Below are positions 24,306-33,359 of a stretch of 64,000 nucleotides of DNA, one piece after another. The stretch covers positions 186,001 through 250,000 of the forward strand of contig NZ_JBIGHX010000004.1 in NCBI RefSeq assembly GCF_043555885.1. The letters run 5' to 3'. The notes beneath the pieces were generated by a model. It saw only the letters and a program-made list of their open reading frames with translations, was not told the origin of the DNA and did not search any database. The number at the start of each line of letters is the position of its first letter. Position 1 is the first letter of the stretch. A program made the position numbers and the translations under genes. Source of the stretch: Pelomonas lactea (GTDB lineage Bacteria; Pseudomonadota; Gammaproteobacteria; Burkholderiales; Burkholderiaceae_C).

Positions 24306-24500
24306 ATGAACACCGACCAGATCAAGGGCACCGCCAAGGACATCGCCGGCAAGGCGCAGCGCAAGGTGGGCGAAGCCATCGGCAGCACCGAGCAGCAGGT
24401 CAAGGGCGCCGTGAAGCAGGCCGAGGGCAAGGCCCAGAAGGCCGTGGGCGATGCCAAGGAAGCGTTCAAGGACACGCACGCCACGACGCGCAAGATCTGA
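24306..24500 (+). CDS. CsbD family stress protein
   Basis: A 64-residue, highly charged, helical protein of the CsbD family: MNTDQIKGTAKDIAGKAQ at the start, then repeated KAxGKAQ-like units. CsbD proteins are induced by general stress in Bacillus and are abundant in stationary phase in many proteobacteria; no molecular role is proven. AAGGAG (24293-24298) gives a seven-base gap to the ATG. A perfect terminator follows. Confidence 0.92.
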   Translation: MNTDQIKGTAKDIAGKAQRKVGEAIGSTEQQVKGAVKQAEGKAQKAVGDAKEAFKDTHATTRKI

Positions 24501-24515
24501 CGCCACTGCAGGCAG

Positions 24516-24551
24516 GGCCGCCGGCGCAGCCAGCGCCGGCGGCCTTTTCTT
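24516..24551 (+). terminator. Rho-independent terminator after csbD
   Basis: GGCCGCCGGCGC (24516-24527) pairs perfectly with GCGCCGGCGGCC (24533-24544) around AGCCA and is followed by TTTTCTTT. Confidence 0.95.
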
Positions 24552-24569
24552 TGAATCGAGGAGATCCCC

Positions 24570-25235
24570 ATGAATGCACTCTTCTTCACCCCGCGCCGTG
24601 CCGGCGTCGCGCTGCTGGCGGCCGCGTCCTTGCTGGCCGCGGGCTGCTCGTCCATGAGCGAACGTGAGCGCGGCACCGCGCAGGGCGCCGGCATCGGCGC
24701 CGTGGCCGGCGCCGTCATCGGCTCGGCCACCGGTGGCAGCGCCGGCCGCAGCGCCGCCATCGGTGGCGTCGTCGGTGCGGTGGCGGGCAACCTGTGGTCC
24801 AAGCGCATGGAAGACAAGCGCGAGGCGCTGGCTCGCGCCAGCCAGGGCACCGGCGTGGAGGTGGCGCGCACCGACGACAACCGCCTCAAGCTGAACGTGC
24901 CCAGCGACGTGTCCTTCGACACCGGCCGGGCCGACATCAAGCCGCAGATGCGCCCGGTACTGGACGAGATCGGCCGCAACCTGGACCCCAATGTGCGCGT
25001 GACGGTGGTGGGCCACACCGACAGCACCGGCAGCGACCAGATCAACGACCCGCTGTCGCGCGAGCGCGCGCTGGCCGTGCGTGACTACCTGGGCGCGCGC
25101 GGCGTGTCGTCGGCGCGCGTCAGCGTGGCGGGGCGCGGCTCGCACGAGCCGGTGGCCAGCAACGACACGGAAGCCGGCCGCGCAGCCAACCGCCGCGTCG
25201 AGATCTTCCTGTCGGAGCCCGGCTCGGCGGGCTGA
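24570..25235 (+). CDS. OmpA family lipoprotein with glycine-zipper segment
   Basis: A 221-residue outer-membrane lipoprotein. The signal ends at LLAAGCSS (lipidated Cys near residue 27). A glycine-zipper region follows (about 38-75: GAGIGAVAGAVIGSATGG). The C-terminal OmpA domain (about 105-215) binds peptidoglycan, with LNVPSDVSFDTGRADI, VVGHTDSTGSDQIN and RGSHEPVASNDTEAGRAANRRVEI. The type is like YiaD. GAGGAG lies seven bases ahead of the ATG. It probably links the outer membrane to the cell wall. It converges on the sensor kinase gene with a seven-base gap. Confidence 0.92.
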   Translation: MNALFFTPRRAGVALLAAASLLAAGCSSMSERERGTAQGAGIGAVAGAVIGSATGGSAGRSAAIGGVVGAVAGNLWSKRMEDKREALARASQGTGVEVARTDDNRLKLNVPSDVSFDTGRADIKPQMRPVLDEIGRNLDPNVRVTVVGHTDSTGSDQINDPLSRERALAVRDYLGARGVSSARVSVAGRGSHEPVASNDTEAGRAANRRVEIFLSEPGSAG

Positions 25236-25242
25236 CGCCGCC

Positions 25243-26637
25243 TCAGTCGGGGAAGCGCACGCGCACGCAAAGGCCTTGCTCGCCAGGGCCCGCCGTCAGC
25301 TGGACGGTGGCGCCGTGGCGATCGGCCACGGCGCGGACGATGGACAGCCCCAGACCGCTGCCGCTCTGGGCCGTCGTGTCGGCACGGAAGAAGCGGTCGA
25401 ACACGCGCGCGCGCAGCGCTGGCGCGATGCCCGGGCCCTGGTCCTGCACCTCCAGCAGCGCGCCGCCGTCGGGGTGGGCCAGCAGCCGCAGCGTCACGCT
25501 GCCACCCTGCGGGCCGTACTTGAGCGCGTTGTCGATGAGGTTGTCCAGCAGCGACGTCAGGCCTTGCGCCTCGCCCAGCACCGTGACGTCCTGCGGCGCA
25601 TCCAGCGCCAGCTCGGCCTCGCGGCGCGCGGCCAGGCCGGCGAAGGCCGCCAGCCGGTCCTGCGCCAGCGAGCGCAGCGACAGCCGCTGCGGGCCGGTGG
25701 GCGAGGGCGGTGCGTCGGCCCGCATCAACGCCAGCAGCTGGGCGACCACGTGGGACGCGCGCTCGCCGCTGCGCAGCGTGCCGTCCAGCAGCAGGCGCTG
25801 CGCCGGATCGGCGGCCAGGGTCGGTGAGGCCCGCAGCGCCTCGACGTTGACGCGCATCGCGGCCAGCGGCGTGCGCAGTTCATGGGCCGCGTCGGCGATG
25901 AACTCGCGCTCGCGCCGGGCGCCCGCGCGCACGCGGGCCAGCAGCGCGTCCAGGCTGTCCACCAGCGGGCGCAGTTCGCGGTGGCGCGACCGGAACGCCA
26001 GCGGCTGCAGGTCCTGCGGGCCGCGCGTCGCGATTTCGGCGGCCAGCCGCCGCCACGGCCGCAGCGCCAGCCGCAGCGACAGCCAGGCCGGCAGCGCCAG
26101 GAAAGGCAGGCTGATGAGCAGGGGCAGCACCAGGAAACCGTGCGAGCCCAGCGGGATCAGCACGTTGATGGCCTCGCCGGGCTTGGCCAGCGTGACGCTG
26201 ATGCCGGTGTCGGGCGAGGCCAGCGTGCGCGCTCGCCACAGCCGGCCGCCGGCGCTGACCTTCTCGATGTCGCCGGCGGTGCGCGTGGCGATGTCCTGCG
26301 GCAGCCCCGGCGACGCGTAAAGCAGCTGCCCGTCGCGGCGTCGCACCAGCAGGTTCAGCCGCAGGTTGGGCTCGCTCTCCAGCCCCTCGGTGATGCGCTG
26401 GAAGCGGTCGATCTGCGTGAGCACGGCGGCCTGCGCGTCGGGGCGGTCGGCGAGCTGGTCGGCGGCCGTGAGGATCATCGCGAAGCGCGGGTCCAGCGCC
26501 AGCTCCGACTGGTCGTGCTGCGATTGGTAGACGAAATACACCACCATCGCGCACCACAGCAGCACGAGCATCAGCAGCTGCGCGAGCAGCAGGCGACCGC
26601 GCAGCGAGGGCTGGAGCAGCCGGCGTATGGCGTCCAT
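25243..26637 (-). CDS. Sensor histidine kinase, EnvZ/QseC-like
   Basis: A 464-residue kinase with two transmembrane helices (about 16-38 and 168-192) around a periplasmic domain, a HAMP linker, a HisKA domain with AAHELRTPLAAM (phospho-His near residue 250) and an HATPase domain (DNLIDNALKYG, DQGPGIAP, GSGLGLSIV). The length and layout are those of QseC/TctE-type sensors. Its ATG follows the stop of the response regulator by one base, so they form one translationally close operon. The signal is unknown. Confidence 0.93.
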   Translation of the reverse strand: MDAIRRLLQPSLRGRLLLAQLLMLVLLWCAMVVYFVYQSQHDQSELALDPRFAMILTAADQLADRPDAQAAVLTQIDRFQRITEGLESEPNLRLNLLVRRRDGQLLYASPGLPQDIATRTAGDIEKVSAGGRLWRARTLASPDTGISVTLAKPGEAINVLIPLGSHGFLVLPLLISLPFLALPAWLSLRLALRPWRRLAAEIATRGPQDLQPLAFRSRHRELRPLVDSLDALLARVRAGARREREFIADAAHELRTPLAAMRVNVEALRASPTLAADPAQRLLLDGTLRSGERASHVVAQLLALMRADAPPSPTGPQRLSLRSLAQDRLAAFAGLAARREAELALDAPQDVTVLGEAQGLTSLLDNLIDNALKYGPQGGSVTLRLLAHPDGGALLEVQDQGPGIAPALRARVFDRFFRADTTAQSGSGLGLSIVRAVADRHGATVQLTAGPGEQGLCVRVRFPD

Positions 26638-26638
26638 G

Positions 26639-27319
26639 TCAGGCGCCGGGCCGACCGCGGTCGGGCATGTCGATGATGTAGCCCACGCCGCGCACGTTGC
26701 GCACGAAACCGTCGCCGATCTTGCGGCGCAGGTTGGACATGTGCACATCCAGCACGTTGCTGTCCGCGGCGACGGGCCCGGGCAGCACCTGCTCCTCCAG
26801 CACATGGCGCGTGACGATGCGACCGGCGCGCTTGAGCAGCGCCGCCAGCAGCTCATACTCGGTGCGCGACAGCTCCACGTTGCGGCCCTGCGCGGTGACG
26901 CGGCGCGTCGGCTCGTGCAGGCTGAGGCCGCGCACGCTGATCGTGTCGCCATCGAAGCCATAGCTGCGCCGCGCCAGCGCCCGCACGCGCGACAGCAGCT
27001 CGGCCAGCTCGAAGGGCTTGACGAGGTAGTCGTCGGCGCCGCCGTCCAGCCCGCGCAGGCGGTCCTCCAGCGCGTCGCGCGCGGTCAGGATGAGGACCGG
27101 CAGCGTCTGGCGCTCGCGACGCAGCTCCTGCAGCAGTGCCAGGCCGTCGCCGTCGGGCAGGTTGAGGTCCAGCAGCACCAGGTCGCAGCGGCCCTGGGCG
27201 AGCACGTCTTGCGCGTCCGTCAGGCGCCGCACCCAGACGACGTCCAGCTGCTGGCCGGCCAGCGCCAGGCGAACGCCGTTGCCCAGGTCCAGGTCATCCT
27301 CGACGAGCAGGATCTTCAT
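26639..27319 (-). CDS. OmpR-family response regulator
   Basis: A 226-residue regulator. The receiver domain has LLVEDD, the Asp in LVLLDLNLPDGDG near residue 51, Thr in ILTARD and Lys in YLVKPFE. The C-terminal winged helix (about 128-222) shows ELSRTEYELLAALL and NLRRKIGDGFVRNVRGVGYII. The subfamily is QseB/TctD/PmrA-like. I start at 27319 (MKILLVEDD). The upstream 260 bases are shared with a divergent OmpA-domain lipoprotein gene, a likely target. Confidence 0.93.
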   Translation of the reverse strand: MKILLVEDDLDLGNGVRLALAGQQLDVVWVRRLTDAQDVLAQGRCDLVLLDLNLPDGDGLALLQELRRERQTLPVLILTARDALEDRLRGLDGGADDYLVKPFELAELLSRVRALARRSYGFDGDTISVRGLSLHEPTRRVTAQGRNVELSRTEYELLAALLKRAGRIVTRHVLEEQVLPGPVAADSNVLDVHMSNLRRKIGDGFVRNVRGVGYIIDMPDRGRPGA

Positions 27320-27581
27320 GCCGGCGACCTGCCGGCGGGAGAGAGGGAGGGCATGGGAACGGAGGAAAGCCGCAACGGCCCGCACTGTGCCCGCTGTAGC
27401 TTCAGGGTGACTAAAGAAGCTGCGGCGGCCTGCGCCGGCCGGTGAGTGCACGTTGCATCTGCGGCGCAACGGTAAGGCGTATGTGCAGCCGGTTAACGAC
27501 GGGCGGCCTGCTCACAACTCGGTACGTCTGCGCCGCAGCGATGCCTAGAGTCGCAGCTTTTATTCCTCCAGGAGTCCATCG

Positions 27582-28193
27582 ATGTCGAGGCTTTCCCCCC
27601 TGATCGTCGCCAGCAGCGTGTTGTTGCTGAGCGCCTGCGCCACCAAGGATTTCGTCAAGGAGACCGTCGCGCCAGTCCAGGCCGGCGTCGACGGGCTCGG
27701 CAGCCGCGTGCAGGCCCATGACGACGGCCTCAAGGCGCTGGACGGGCGGCTCAAGGGCAGCGAGGCGCGCATCCAGGCGCTGCAGCAGGAAGCCGCGGCG
27801 CGCGCCCAGGCCGCCAACAACCTGCCCGCGCCGCCCGGCCTGCTGATGAGCACGCTGTTGACGGATGACAAGATCAAGTTCACCTCGGGCCATGCCGAAC
27901 TCACCGAGCAGGCCGGCCGCGAACTCGATCAACTCGTCGCCAAGCTCAAGGCCGACAACCAGCCGGTGTTCGTCGAGATCCAGGGTCACACCGACGCAAC
28001 CGGCAGCGATGCGCTCAACCAGCAGCTGGGCCTGAAGCGGGCCGAGGCGGTGCGCCTGTACCTGTCGCGCGCCGGCCTGCCGCTGGCGCGCATGGCGACC
28101 ATCAGCTACGGTGAATCGGCACCGCTGGCCGACAACAACACGCGCGAAGGCCGCAGCACCAACCGGCGCGTCCAGCTGATCGTGATGCGCTGA
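27582..28193 (+). CDS. OmpA-domain lipoprotein
   Basis: A 203-residue lipoprotein with the signal VLLLSACATKDF (lipidated Cys near 19), a coiled-coil-like linker (about 25-75) and a C-terminal OmpA peptidoglycan-binding domain (GHAELTEQAGRELDQL, IQGHTDATGSDALNQQLG, GESAPLADNNTREGRSTNRRVQL). CCAGGAG lies close before the start. It is divergent from the two-component genes. The next feature downstream is a strong terminator. Confidence 0.9.
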   Translation: MSRLSPLIVASSVLLLSACATKDFVKETVAPVQAGVDGLGSRVQAHDDGLKALDGRLKGSEARIQALQQEAAARAQAANNLPAPPGLLMSTLLTDDKIKFTSGHAELTEQAGRELDQLVAKLKADNQPVFVEIQGHTDATGSDALNQQLGLKRAEAVRLYLSRAGLPLARMATISYGESAPLADNNTREGRSTNRRVQLIVMR

Positions 28194-28211
28194 GCGCACC
28201 CCTGAAACGAC

Positions 28212-28241
28212 AAAGCCCAGCGGAGACCGCTGGGCTTTGTT
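28212..28241 (+). terminator. Rho-independent terminator
   Basis: AAAGCCCAGCGG and CCGCTGGGCTTT pair perfectly over a three-base loop and are followed by GTT. The symmetrical A and T ends allow action on both strands, so it could also end the tRNA transcript from the right. Confidence 0.9.
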
Positions 28242-28251
28242 CTTGTGAATT

Positions 28252-28327
28252 TGGTGCCGGCAAGAGGAGTCGAACCCCCGACCTTCGCATTACGAATGCG
28301 CTGCTCTACCAACTGAGCTATGCCGGC
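28252..28327 (-). tRNA. tRNA-Thr (anticodon CGT)
   Basis: The minus strand folds into a full cloverleaf: acceptor GCCGGCA/TGCCGGC, D arm AGCTCAGTTGGTAGAGC, anticodon loop TTCGTAA with anticodon CGT reading ACG, T loop TTCGACT and an encoded CCA end. It is 76 bases long and lies 55 bases after fbp on the same strand. Confidence 0.97.
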
Positions 28328-28382
28328 CAGGACTCACAGGCTGTCTGCCTGCGCGTCAAGCCCGCCATTATAGCGGGAAATT

Positions 28383-29393
28383 TCAGCTTGTCTCGCGATG
28401 GTAGGCCGCGATGCGTTCGACCTCGTTTTTCGACCCCAGCGCCACCGCCACGCGCTCGTGCAGCTTGGTGGGGTTCAGGTCCATGATGCGGTCCCGGCCG
28501 TTGACGGCCGCGCCGCCCGCCTGCTCGATCAGGAAGGCCATCGGGTTGGCCTCGTACATCAGGCGCAGCTTGCCGGGCTTGTCGGGCTCGCGCTGGTCCC
28601 AGGGGTAGAGGAACACGCCGCCGCGGGTCAGGATGCGGTGCACGTCGGCCACCATGCTGGCCACCCAGCGCATGTTGAAGTCCTTGCCTCGGGGGCCGGT
28701 CGAGCCGGCCAGGCATTCGTCGATGTAGCGCGTCACCGGCGGCGCCCAGTGGCGCATGTTGGACATGTTGATCGCGAATTCCTTGGTGTCCTCGGGAATG
28801 CGCACCTCGTCCTGCGTCAGCACCCAGGAGCCGGTCTCGCGGTCCAGCGTGAACATCGCGACGCCGTCGCCCACGGTCAGCACCAGCATGCTCTGCGGGC
28901 CGTAGACGCAGTAGCCCGCGGCGGCCTGCTGCTTGCCGGGCTGCAGGAAGTCCTCCTCCGACACGCCGCGCGAATGCCCCACCTTGCGCAGCACGCTGAA
29001 GATGGTGCCGATGGAGACGTTGACGTCGATGTTGCTGGAGCCGTCCAGGGGATCGAACAGCAACAGGTACTCGCCCTGCGGGTAGCGGTTGGGCACCACG
29101 TAGATGCTGTCCATCTCCTCGCTGGCCATGGCGGCGAGGTGGCCGCCCCATTCATTGGCCTCGATGAGCACCTCGTTGGCGATGATGTCCAGCTTCTTCT
29201 GGACTTCGCCCTGCACGTTCTCGCTGCCGGCGGAGCCGAGCACGCCGCCGAGCGCGCCCTTGTTGACGGCGATGGCGATGCGCTTGCAGGCGCGCGCGAC
29301 GACCTCGATCAGCAGCCGCAGTTCCTGCGGGATGTGGCCGTGCTCGCGCTGCTGCTCGATGAGGTATTGGGTGAGACTGGTCTGTCGTGACAT
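28383..29393 (-). CDS. fbp: Fructose-1,6-bisphosphatase, class I
   Basis: A 336-residue enzyme that removes the 1-phosphate of fructose 1,6-bisphosphate in gluconeogenesis and the Calvin/pentose cycle. Class I marks are ASEEMD, the metal-site motif FDPLDGSSNIDVN near residues 113-125, YCVYGPQSML and GKLRLMYEANPMAFLIEQAGG. I start at the ATG at 29393. It lies 10 bases after the pepN stop codon, so the two are co-transcribed. It has the usual betaproteobacterial length. Confidence 0.97.
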   Translation of the reverse strand: MSRQTSLTQYLIEQQREHGHIPQELRLLIEVVARACKRIAIAVNKGALGGVLGSAGSENVQGEVQKKLDIIANEVLIEANEWGGHLAAMASEEMDSIYVVPNRYPQGEYLLLFDPLDGSSNIDVNVSIGTIFSVLRKVGHSRGVSEEDFLQPGKQQAAAGYCVYGPQSMLVLTVGDGVAMFTLDRETGSWVLTQDEVRIPEDTKEFAINMSNMRHWAPPVTRYIDECLAGSTGPRGKDFNMRWVASMVADVHRILTRGGVFLYPWDQREPDKPGKLRLMYEANPMAFLIEQAGGAAVNGRDRIMDLNPTKLHERVAVALGSKNEVERIAAYHRETS

Positions 29394-29403
29394 GGGAGGC
29401 TGC

Positions 29404-32079
29404 TTAGTTTCCGGATGCGAGGGCCCGCTCGACGATCTCACGGACGTCGGTGGACAGATCGGGTTTGGCCGCCACGCGCGCCACGGCTTCGCGGGCGGCA
29501 CTGCGGTAGGGCTCGGCCAGCACCGACCAGCGGTCCATCGCGCGGGCGATGCGGCTGGCCAGCTGCGGGTTGATGGCGTCCACGGCCAGCACCTGTTCCG
29601 CCCAGAACACATAGCCTGCCGCGTCGGCGCGGTGGAAGGCGGCCGGGTTGAACATGCACAGGCTGGCGAGCAGGCTGCGCGCGCGGTTGGGGTTCTTCAG
29701 CGTGAAGTCGGCATGCTTGGTCAGCGTCTTGGCGCGAGCGAACACGCGGCCGTCGCTCTCCGGCGCGCGGGCCTGCAGCGCGAACCACTTGTCGATGACC
29801 AGCGCGTCGTCCTTGAACAGCGCGTGGAAGCGCTCCAGCGCGGGCTGGGCCAGCTCGGCGCCGGCATTGACCAGCGCGGCCAGCGCGCCGAGGCGGTCCG
29901 TCATGTTGGACGCGTCCTTGAAGCGCTGGTAGGCCTTGCCGGGCCACACGGTGTCGCCGGTGGCCTGGGCGTCCAGCACCAGCATGGACAGCGCCAGGTT
30001 GGCCAGGGCGCGCTTGCCGCTGGAGACCGGGTCGGGCGTGTAACCGCCGGCGATCTGGTTGGCCTCGAAGGCGGCCGTCCAGTCGTCGCGCAACGCGCTG
30101 GCGAGCTGGCGCTGCGCGGCCATGACGGCGGCGTGGATAGCCTGCGGGTCGACGACGTCCAGCTGTTCGGCGATGTAGCTCTCGCCCGGCAGCGTCAGTG
30201 CCAGCTCCTTGAAGGCGGCGTCCAGCTCGGGGTGGTTCAGCACGCCGCGCATGGCCTCGATGAAGGCATTGCTCAGCACCAGCGGCTGGCCGGCGCGCAG
30301 TGCGGCGAGGATGCGGTTCAGTGCCAGCCGCTGGCCGGCCTCCCAGCGGTTGAACGCGTCGCTGTCGTGGCGCATCAGCACCAGCAGCGCGGCGTCGCTG
30401 AGGCCGTCGTCCAGCACCACCGGCGCCGAGAAGCCACGCAGCAGCGACGGCACCGGCTCGGCGTCGATGTTCTCGAAGACGAAGGTCTGCTCGGCCTGGT
30501 CCAGCACCAGCACGGTCTCGGTGTCGCCGGCGGCGTTCAGTGCCAGCGCGGCGCCGTGGCGGTCCAGCAGGCCCATGACGACGGGGATGACCTGCGGAAG
30601 CTTGGTCGGCTGGCCCGGCGTGGCGGGCGTGTGCTGGGTTAGGCGCAGCGTGTAGGTGCGGGTGGCGGCGTCGTGCTCGCCGTGCGCCTTCACGCGCGGC
30701 GTGCCGGCCTGGGAGTACCAGCGCTTGAAGGTGTCCAGCCGCGTGGCGAGCGCCGAGCCGGGGTTGGCGTCGGCGATGGCCTGCGCGAAGTCGTCGCAGG
30801 TCACGGCCTGGCCGTCGTGGCGCTCGAAGTACAGCTTCATGCCGGCCTCGAAGCCCTTGCGGCCGACCAGCGTCTGGTACATGCGGACGACTTCCGAGCC
30901 CTTCTCGTAGACGGTGGCGGTGTAGAAGTTGTTGATCTCGCTGTAGCTGTCCGGGCGCACCGGATGGGCCATGGCGCCGCTGTCCTCGGGGAACTGCAGC
31001 GCGCGCAGCTGGCGCACGTCCTGGATGCGGCAGACGGCGCGGGCGGAGCTGCTGCCGGCCATGTCCATGCTGAATTCCTGGTCGCGGAAGACGGTCAGGC
31101 CCTCCTTGAGCGACAGCTGGAACCAGTCGCGGCAGGTCACGCGGTTGCCGGTCCAGTTGTGGAAGTACTCGTGCGCGACGATGGACTCGATGCGCGCGAA
31201 GTCGGCGTCGGTCGCGGTGGCGGGCGAGGCGAGCAGGGCAGCCGTGTTGAAGATGTTCAGGCCCTTGTTCTCCATCGCGCCCATGTTGAAGTCGGACACG
31301 CCGACCACCATGAAGCGCTCCAGGTCCAGCGGCAGGCCGAAGCGGGCCTCGTCCCAGACGATGGAGGCGATGAGGCTGTTCATCGCGTGCTCGGTCTTCT
31401 CCAGGTCGCCCCGGCGCACGTAGACCTGCAGCAGGTGGTCCTTGCCGGCGCGGGTGCGCACGCGCTGCTCGCGGGCGACGAGGTCGCCCGCGACGACGGC
31501 GAACAGGTAGCTGGGCTTGGGGAAGGGGTCGTGCCAGACGGCGAAGTGGCGGCCCTTGTTGCCGGGTTCTTCCAGCGTGCCGCTGTCCACCAGGTTGCCG
31601 TTGGACAGCAGCACCGGGTACTTCGTCGCATCGGCGCGCAGCGTGACCGTGTAGACGGCCATCACGTCCGGGCGGTCCAGGAAGTAGGTGATGCGGCGGA
31701 AGCCCTCGGCCTCGCACTGCGTGAAGAAGCTGCCGCCCGAGGTGTACAGGCCGGAGAGCGCGGTGTTCTTCTCGGGGCAGATCGTGTTGCGGATCTCCAG
31801 CGCGAAGTCTTCGTCGGGCGGGTTGTCGATGACCAGTTCATGGCCTTCCTGGCGGAAGGACACGCCGGCGCCATTGATGAGGGCGCGCAGCAGGTTCAGT
31901 TCCTCGCCGTGCAGGCGCAGCGGGCCGTGCGGCACGGCACGGTTGCGCTCCACCTGCATCTTGCTCGTGACGATGGTCTTGGCGGGGTCGAGGTCGAAGC
32001 TCAGGTCGACCTTGCGGATCCAGAACGCCGGTTGCTGGTAGTCCAGGCGTTGGATCAGGGGAGCGGTGCCTTCACGCAT
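29404..32079 (-). CDS. pepN: Aminopeptidase N (M1 family)
   Basis: An 891-residue zinc aminopeptidase that removes N-terminal residues from peptides in the cytoplasm. The substrate-binding GAMEN motif is near residue 265 and the zinc site HEYFHNWTGNRV with the downstream Glu in LKEGLTVFRDQEF is near 302-325. The C-terminal alpha-helical superhelix fills the last ~400 residues. Length and motifs match E. coli PepN (870). No signal peptide is seen. It is the upstream gene of the pepN-fbp pair. Confidence 0.97.
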   Translation of the reverse strand: MREGTAPLIQRLDYQQPAFWIRKVDLSFDLDPAKTIVTSKMQVERNRAVPHGPLRLHGEELNLLRALINGAGVSFRQEGHELVIDNPPDEDFALEIRNTICPEKNTALSGLYTSGGSFFTQCEAEGFRRITYFLDRPDVMAVYTVTLRADATKYPVLLSNGNLVDSGTLEEPGNKGRHFAVWHDPFPKPSYLFAVVAGDLVAREQRVRTRAGKDHLLQVYVRRGDLEKTEHAMNSLIASIVWDEARFGLPLDLERFMVVGVSDFNMGAMENKGLNIFNTAALLASPATATDADFARIESIVAHEYFHNWTGNRVTCRDWFQLSLKEGLTVFRDQEFSMDMAGSSSARAVCRIQDVRQLRALQFPEDSGAMAHPVRPDSYSEINNFYTATVYEKGSEVVRMYQTLVGRKGFEAGMKLYFERHDGQAVTCDDFAQAIADANPGSALATRLDTFKRWYSQAGTPRVKAHGEHDAATRTYTLRLTQHTPATPGQPTKLPQVIPVVMGLLDRHGAALALNAAGDTETVLVLDQAEQTFVFENIDAEPVPSLLRGFSAPVVLDDGLSDAALLVLMRHDSDAFNRWEAGQRLALNRILAALRAGQPLVLSNAFIEAMRGVLNHPELDAAFKELALTLPGESYIAEQLDVVDPQAIHAAVMAAQRQLASALRDDWTAAFEANQIAGGYTPDPVSSGKRALANLALSMLVLDAQATGDTVWPGKAYQRFKDASNMTDRLGALAALVNAGAELAQPALERFHALFKDDALVIDKWFALQARAPESDGRVFARAKTLTKHADFTLKNPNRARSLLASLCMFNPAAFHRADAAGYVFWAEQVLAVDAINPQLASRIARAMDRWSVLAEPYRSAAREAVARVAAKPDLSTDVREIVERALASGN

Positions 32080-32100
32080 GAGGGGCTTCCTTGGGGAATC

Positions 32101-32128
32101 GAAAGAAAGAGGGCCGCAAGCGCGGCCC
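32101..32128 (-). terminator. Rho-independent terminator after prfB
   Basis: On the minus strand, GGGCCGC-gctt-GCGGCCC is followed by TCTTTCTTTC. It lies 8 bases past the prfB stop codon. Confidence 0.88.
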
Positions 32129-32136
32129 GGGTGGCA

Positions 32137-33241
32137 TCAGATGCCTTGCTTGAGCGACTCGGTGATGAACTGGTCGAGATCGCCGTCCAGCACCTTCTGC
32201 GTCGCCGAGGTTTCGTAGTTGGTGCGCAGGTCCTTGATGCGGCTCTGGTCCAGCACGTAGGAGCGGATCTGGTGACCCCAGCCGACGTCGGTCTTGGTGT
32301 CTTCCAGCTTCTGCTGTTCTTCCATGCGCTTCTTCATCTCATGGTCGTACAGGCGCGAGCGCAGGCGGCGCCAGGCGACGTCGCGGTTGCTGTGCTGGCT
32401 GCGGCCGTCCTGGCATTGCACGACGATGCCGGTCGGGATGTGCGTCAGGCGCACCGCCGAGTCGGTCTTGTTGATGTGCTGGCCGCCGGCGCCGCTGGCG
32501 CGGAAGGTGTCGGTGCGCACATCGGCCGGGTTGATGTCGATCTCGATGGAGTCGTCGACTTCCGGGTACACGAACAGCGACGCGAACGAGGTGTGGCGGC
32601 CGCCGGACGAGTCGAACGGGCTCTTGCGCACCAGGCGGTGCACGCCGGTCTCGGTGCGCAGCAGGCCGAAGGCGTACTCGCCTTCCACCTTGATGGTGGC
32701 GCTCTTGATGCCGGCCACGTCGCCCGGCGTCTCGTCTTCCATCGTGGCCTTGAAGCCCTTGCGCTCGCAGTACTTCAGGTACTGGCGCAGCAGCATGCCG
32801 GCCCAGTCGCAGGCCTCGGTGCCGCCGGCGCCGGCCTGGATGTCGATGAAGCAGTTGCTCGGGTCGGCCGGGTTGTTGAACATGCGGCGGAACTCGAGTT
32901 CCTCGACCTTGGCCTGTAGCGTGGCCGCATCGGCCTCAATGGCCAGCATGCCGGCCTCGTCGCCTTCTTCCTTGCTCATCTCGAAGAGCTCGGCGTTGTC
33001 GGCCAGCGAGGTGGTCAGGTGCGTGATCGTGTCGACCACGGTCTCCAGCGTCCGCTTCTCCTTGCCGAGCTCCTGGGCCCGCTTGGGATCGTTCCAGACG
33101 TTGGGGTTCTCGAGGGCGGCGTTGACTTCGTTCAGTCGCAGTGCTTTGCGATCGAAGTCAAAGATACCCCCTTAGCGCGTCGGTGCGCGCTGAGAGGTCG
33201 GCCAGGGAATTGCCGATTTGGTTGATGTGTTCGATGTCCAT
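32137..33241 (-). CDS. prfB: Peptide chain release factor 2, with programmed +1 frameshift
   Basis: RF2 reads UAA and UGA stop codons. The gene is in two frames: codons 1-27 run from the ATG at 33241 to CTT at 33161-33163, followed in frame by TGA; skipping one T (33160) continues into the 340-codon remainder ending at 32137, for a 367-residue product. The GGQ motif lies in RASGAGGQHINKTDSAVRL, and the anticodon-like SPF appears in RKSPFDSS. The split is normal and autoregulatory in most bacteria, so the gene is not broken. Confidence 0.97.
33158..33172 (-). promoter_or_regulatory. RF2 programmed frameshift site
   Basis: On the minus strand AGGGGGTATCTTTGA carries the internal Shine-Dalgarno-like AGGGGG, the shift codon CTT and the in-frame stop TGA, as in E. 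coli prfB. Low RF2 makes ribosomes pause at TGA and slip forward by one base. Confidence 0.97.
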
Positions 33242-33359
33242 GACGGGCACAGCGGTGCAGTTCGGGAAAGGCCGTGATTTTTGCATGGGGCGTAGCAGGC
33301 ACACTGCAGGCCGCCGGGGTCGGCTGCCGAGGGCGGCGCCCGGCGGGAGAAACAAGCCC

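Noticed and set aside
33158..33241. prfB as a frameshifted pseudogene
   Set aside because: The break lies exactly at the conserved AGGGGG-TAT-CTT-TGA programmed shift site.
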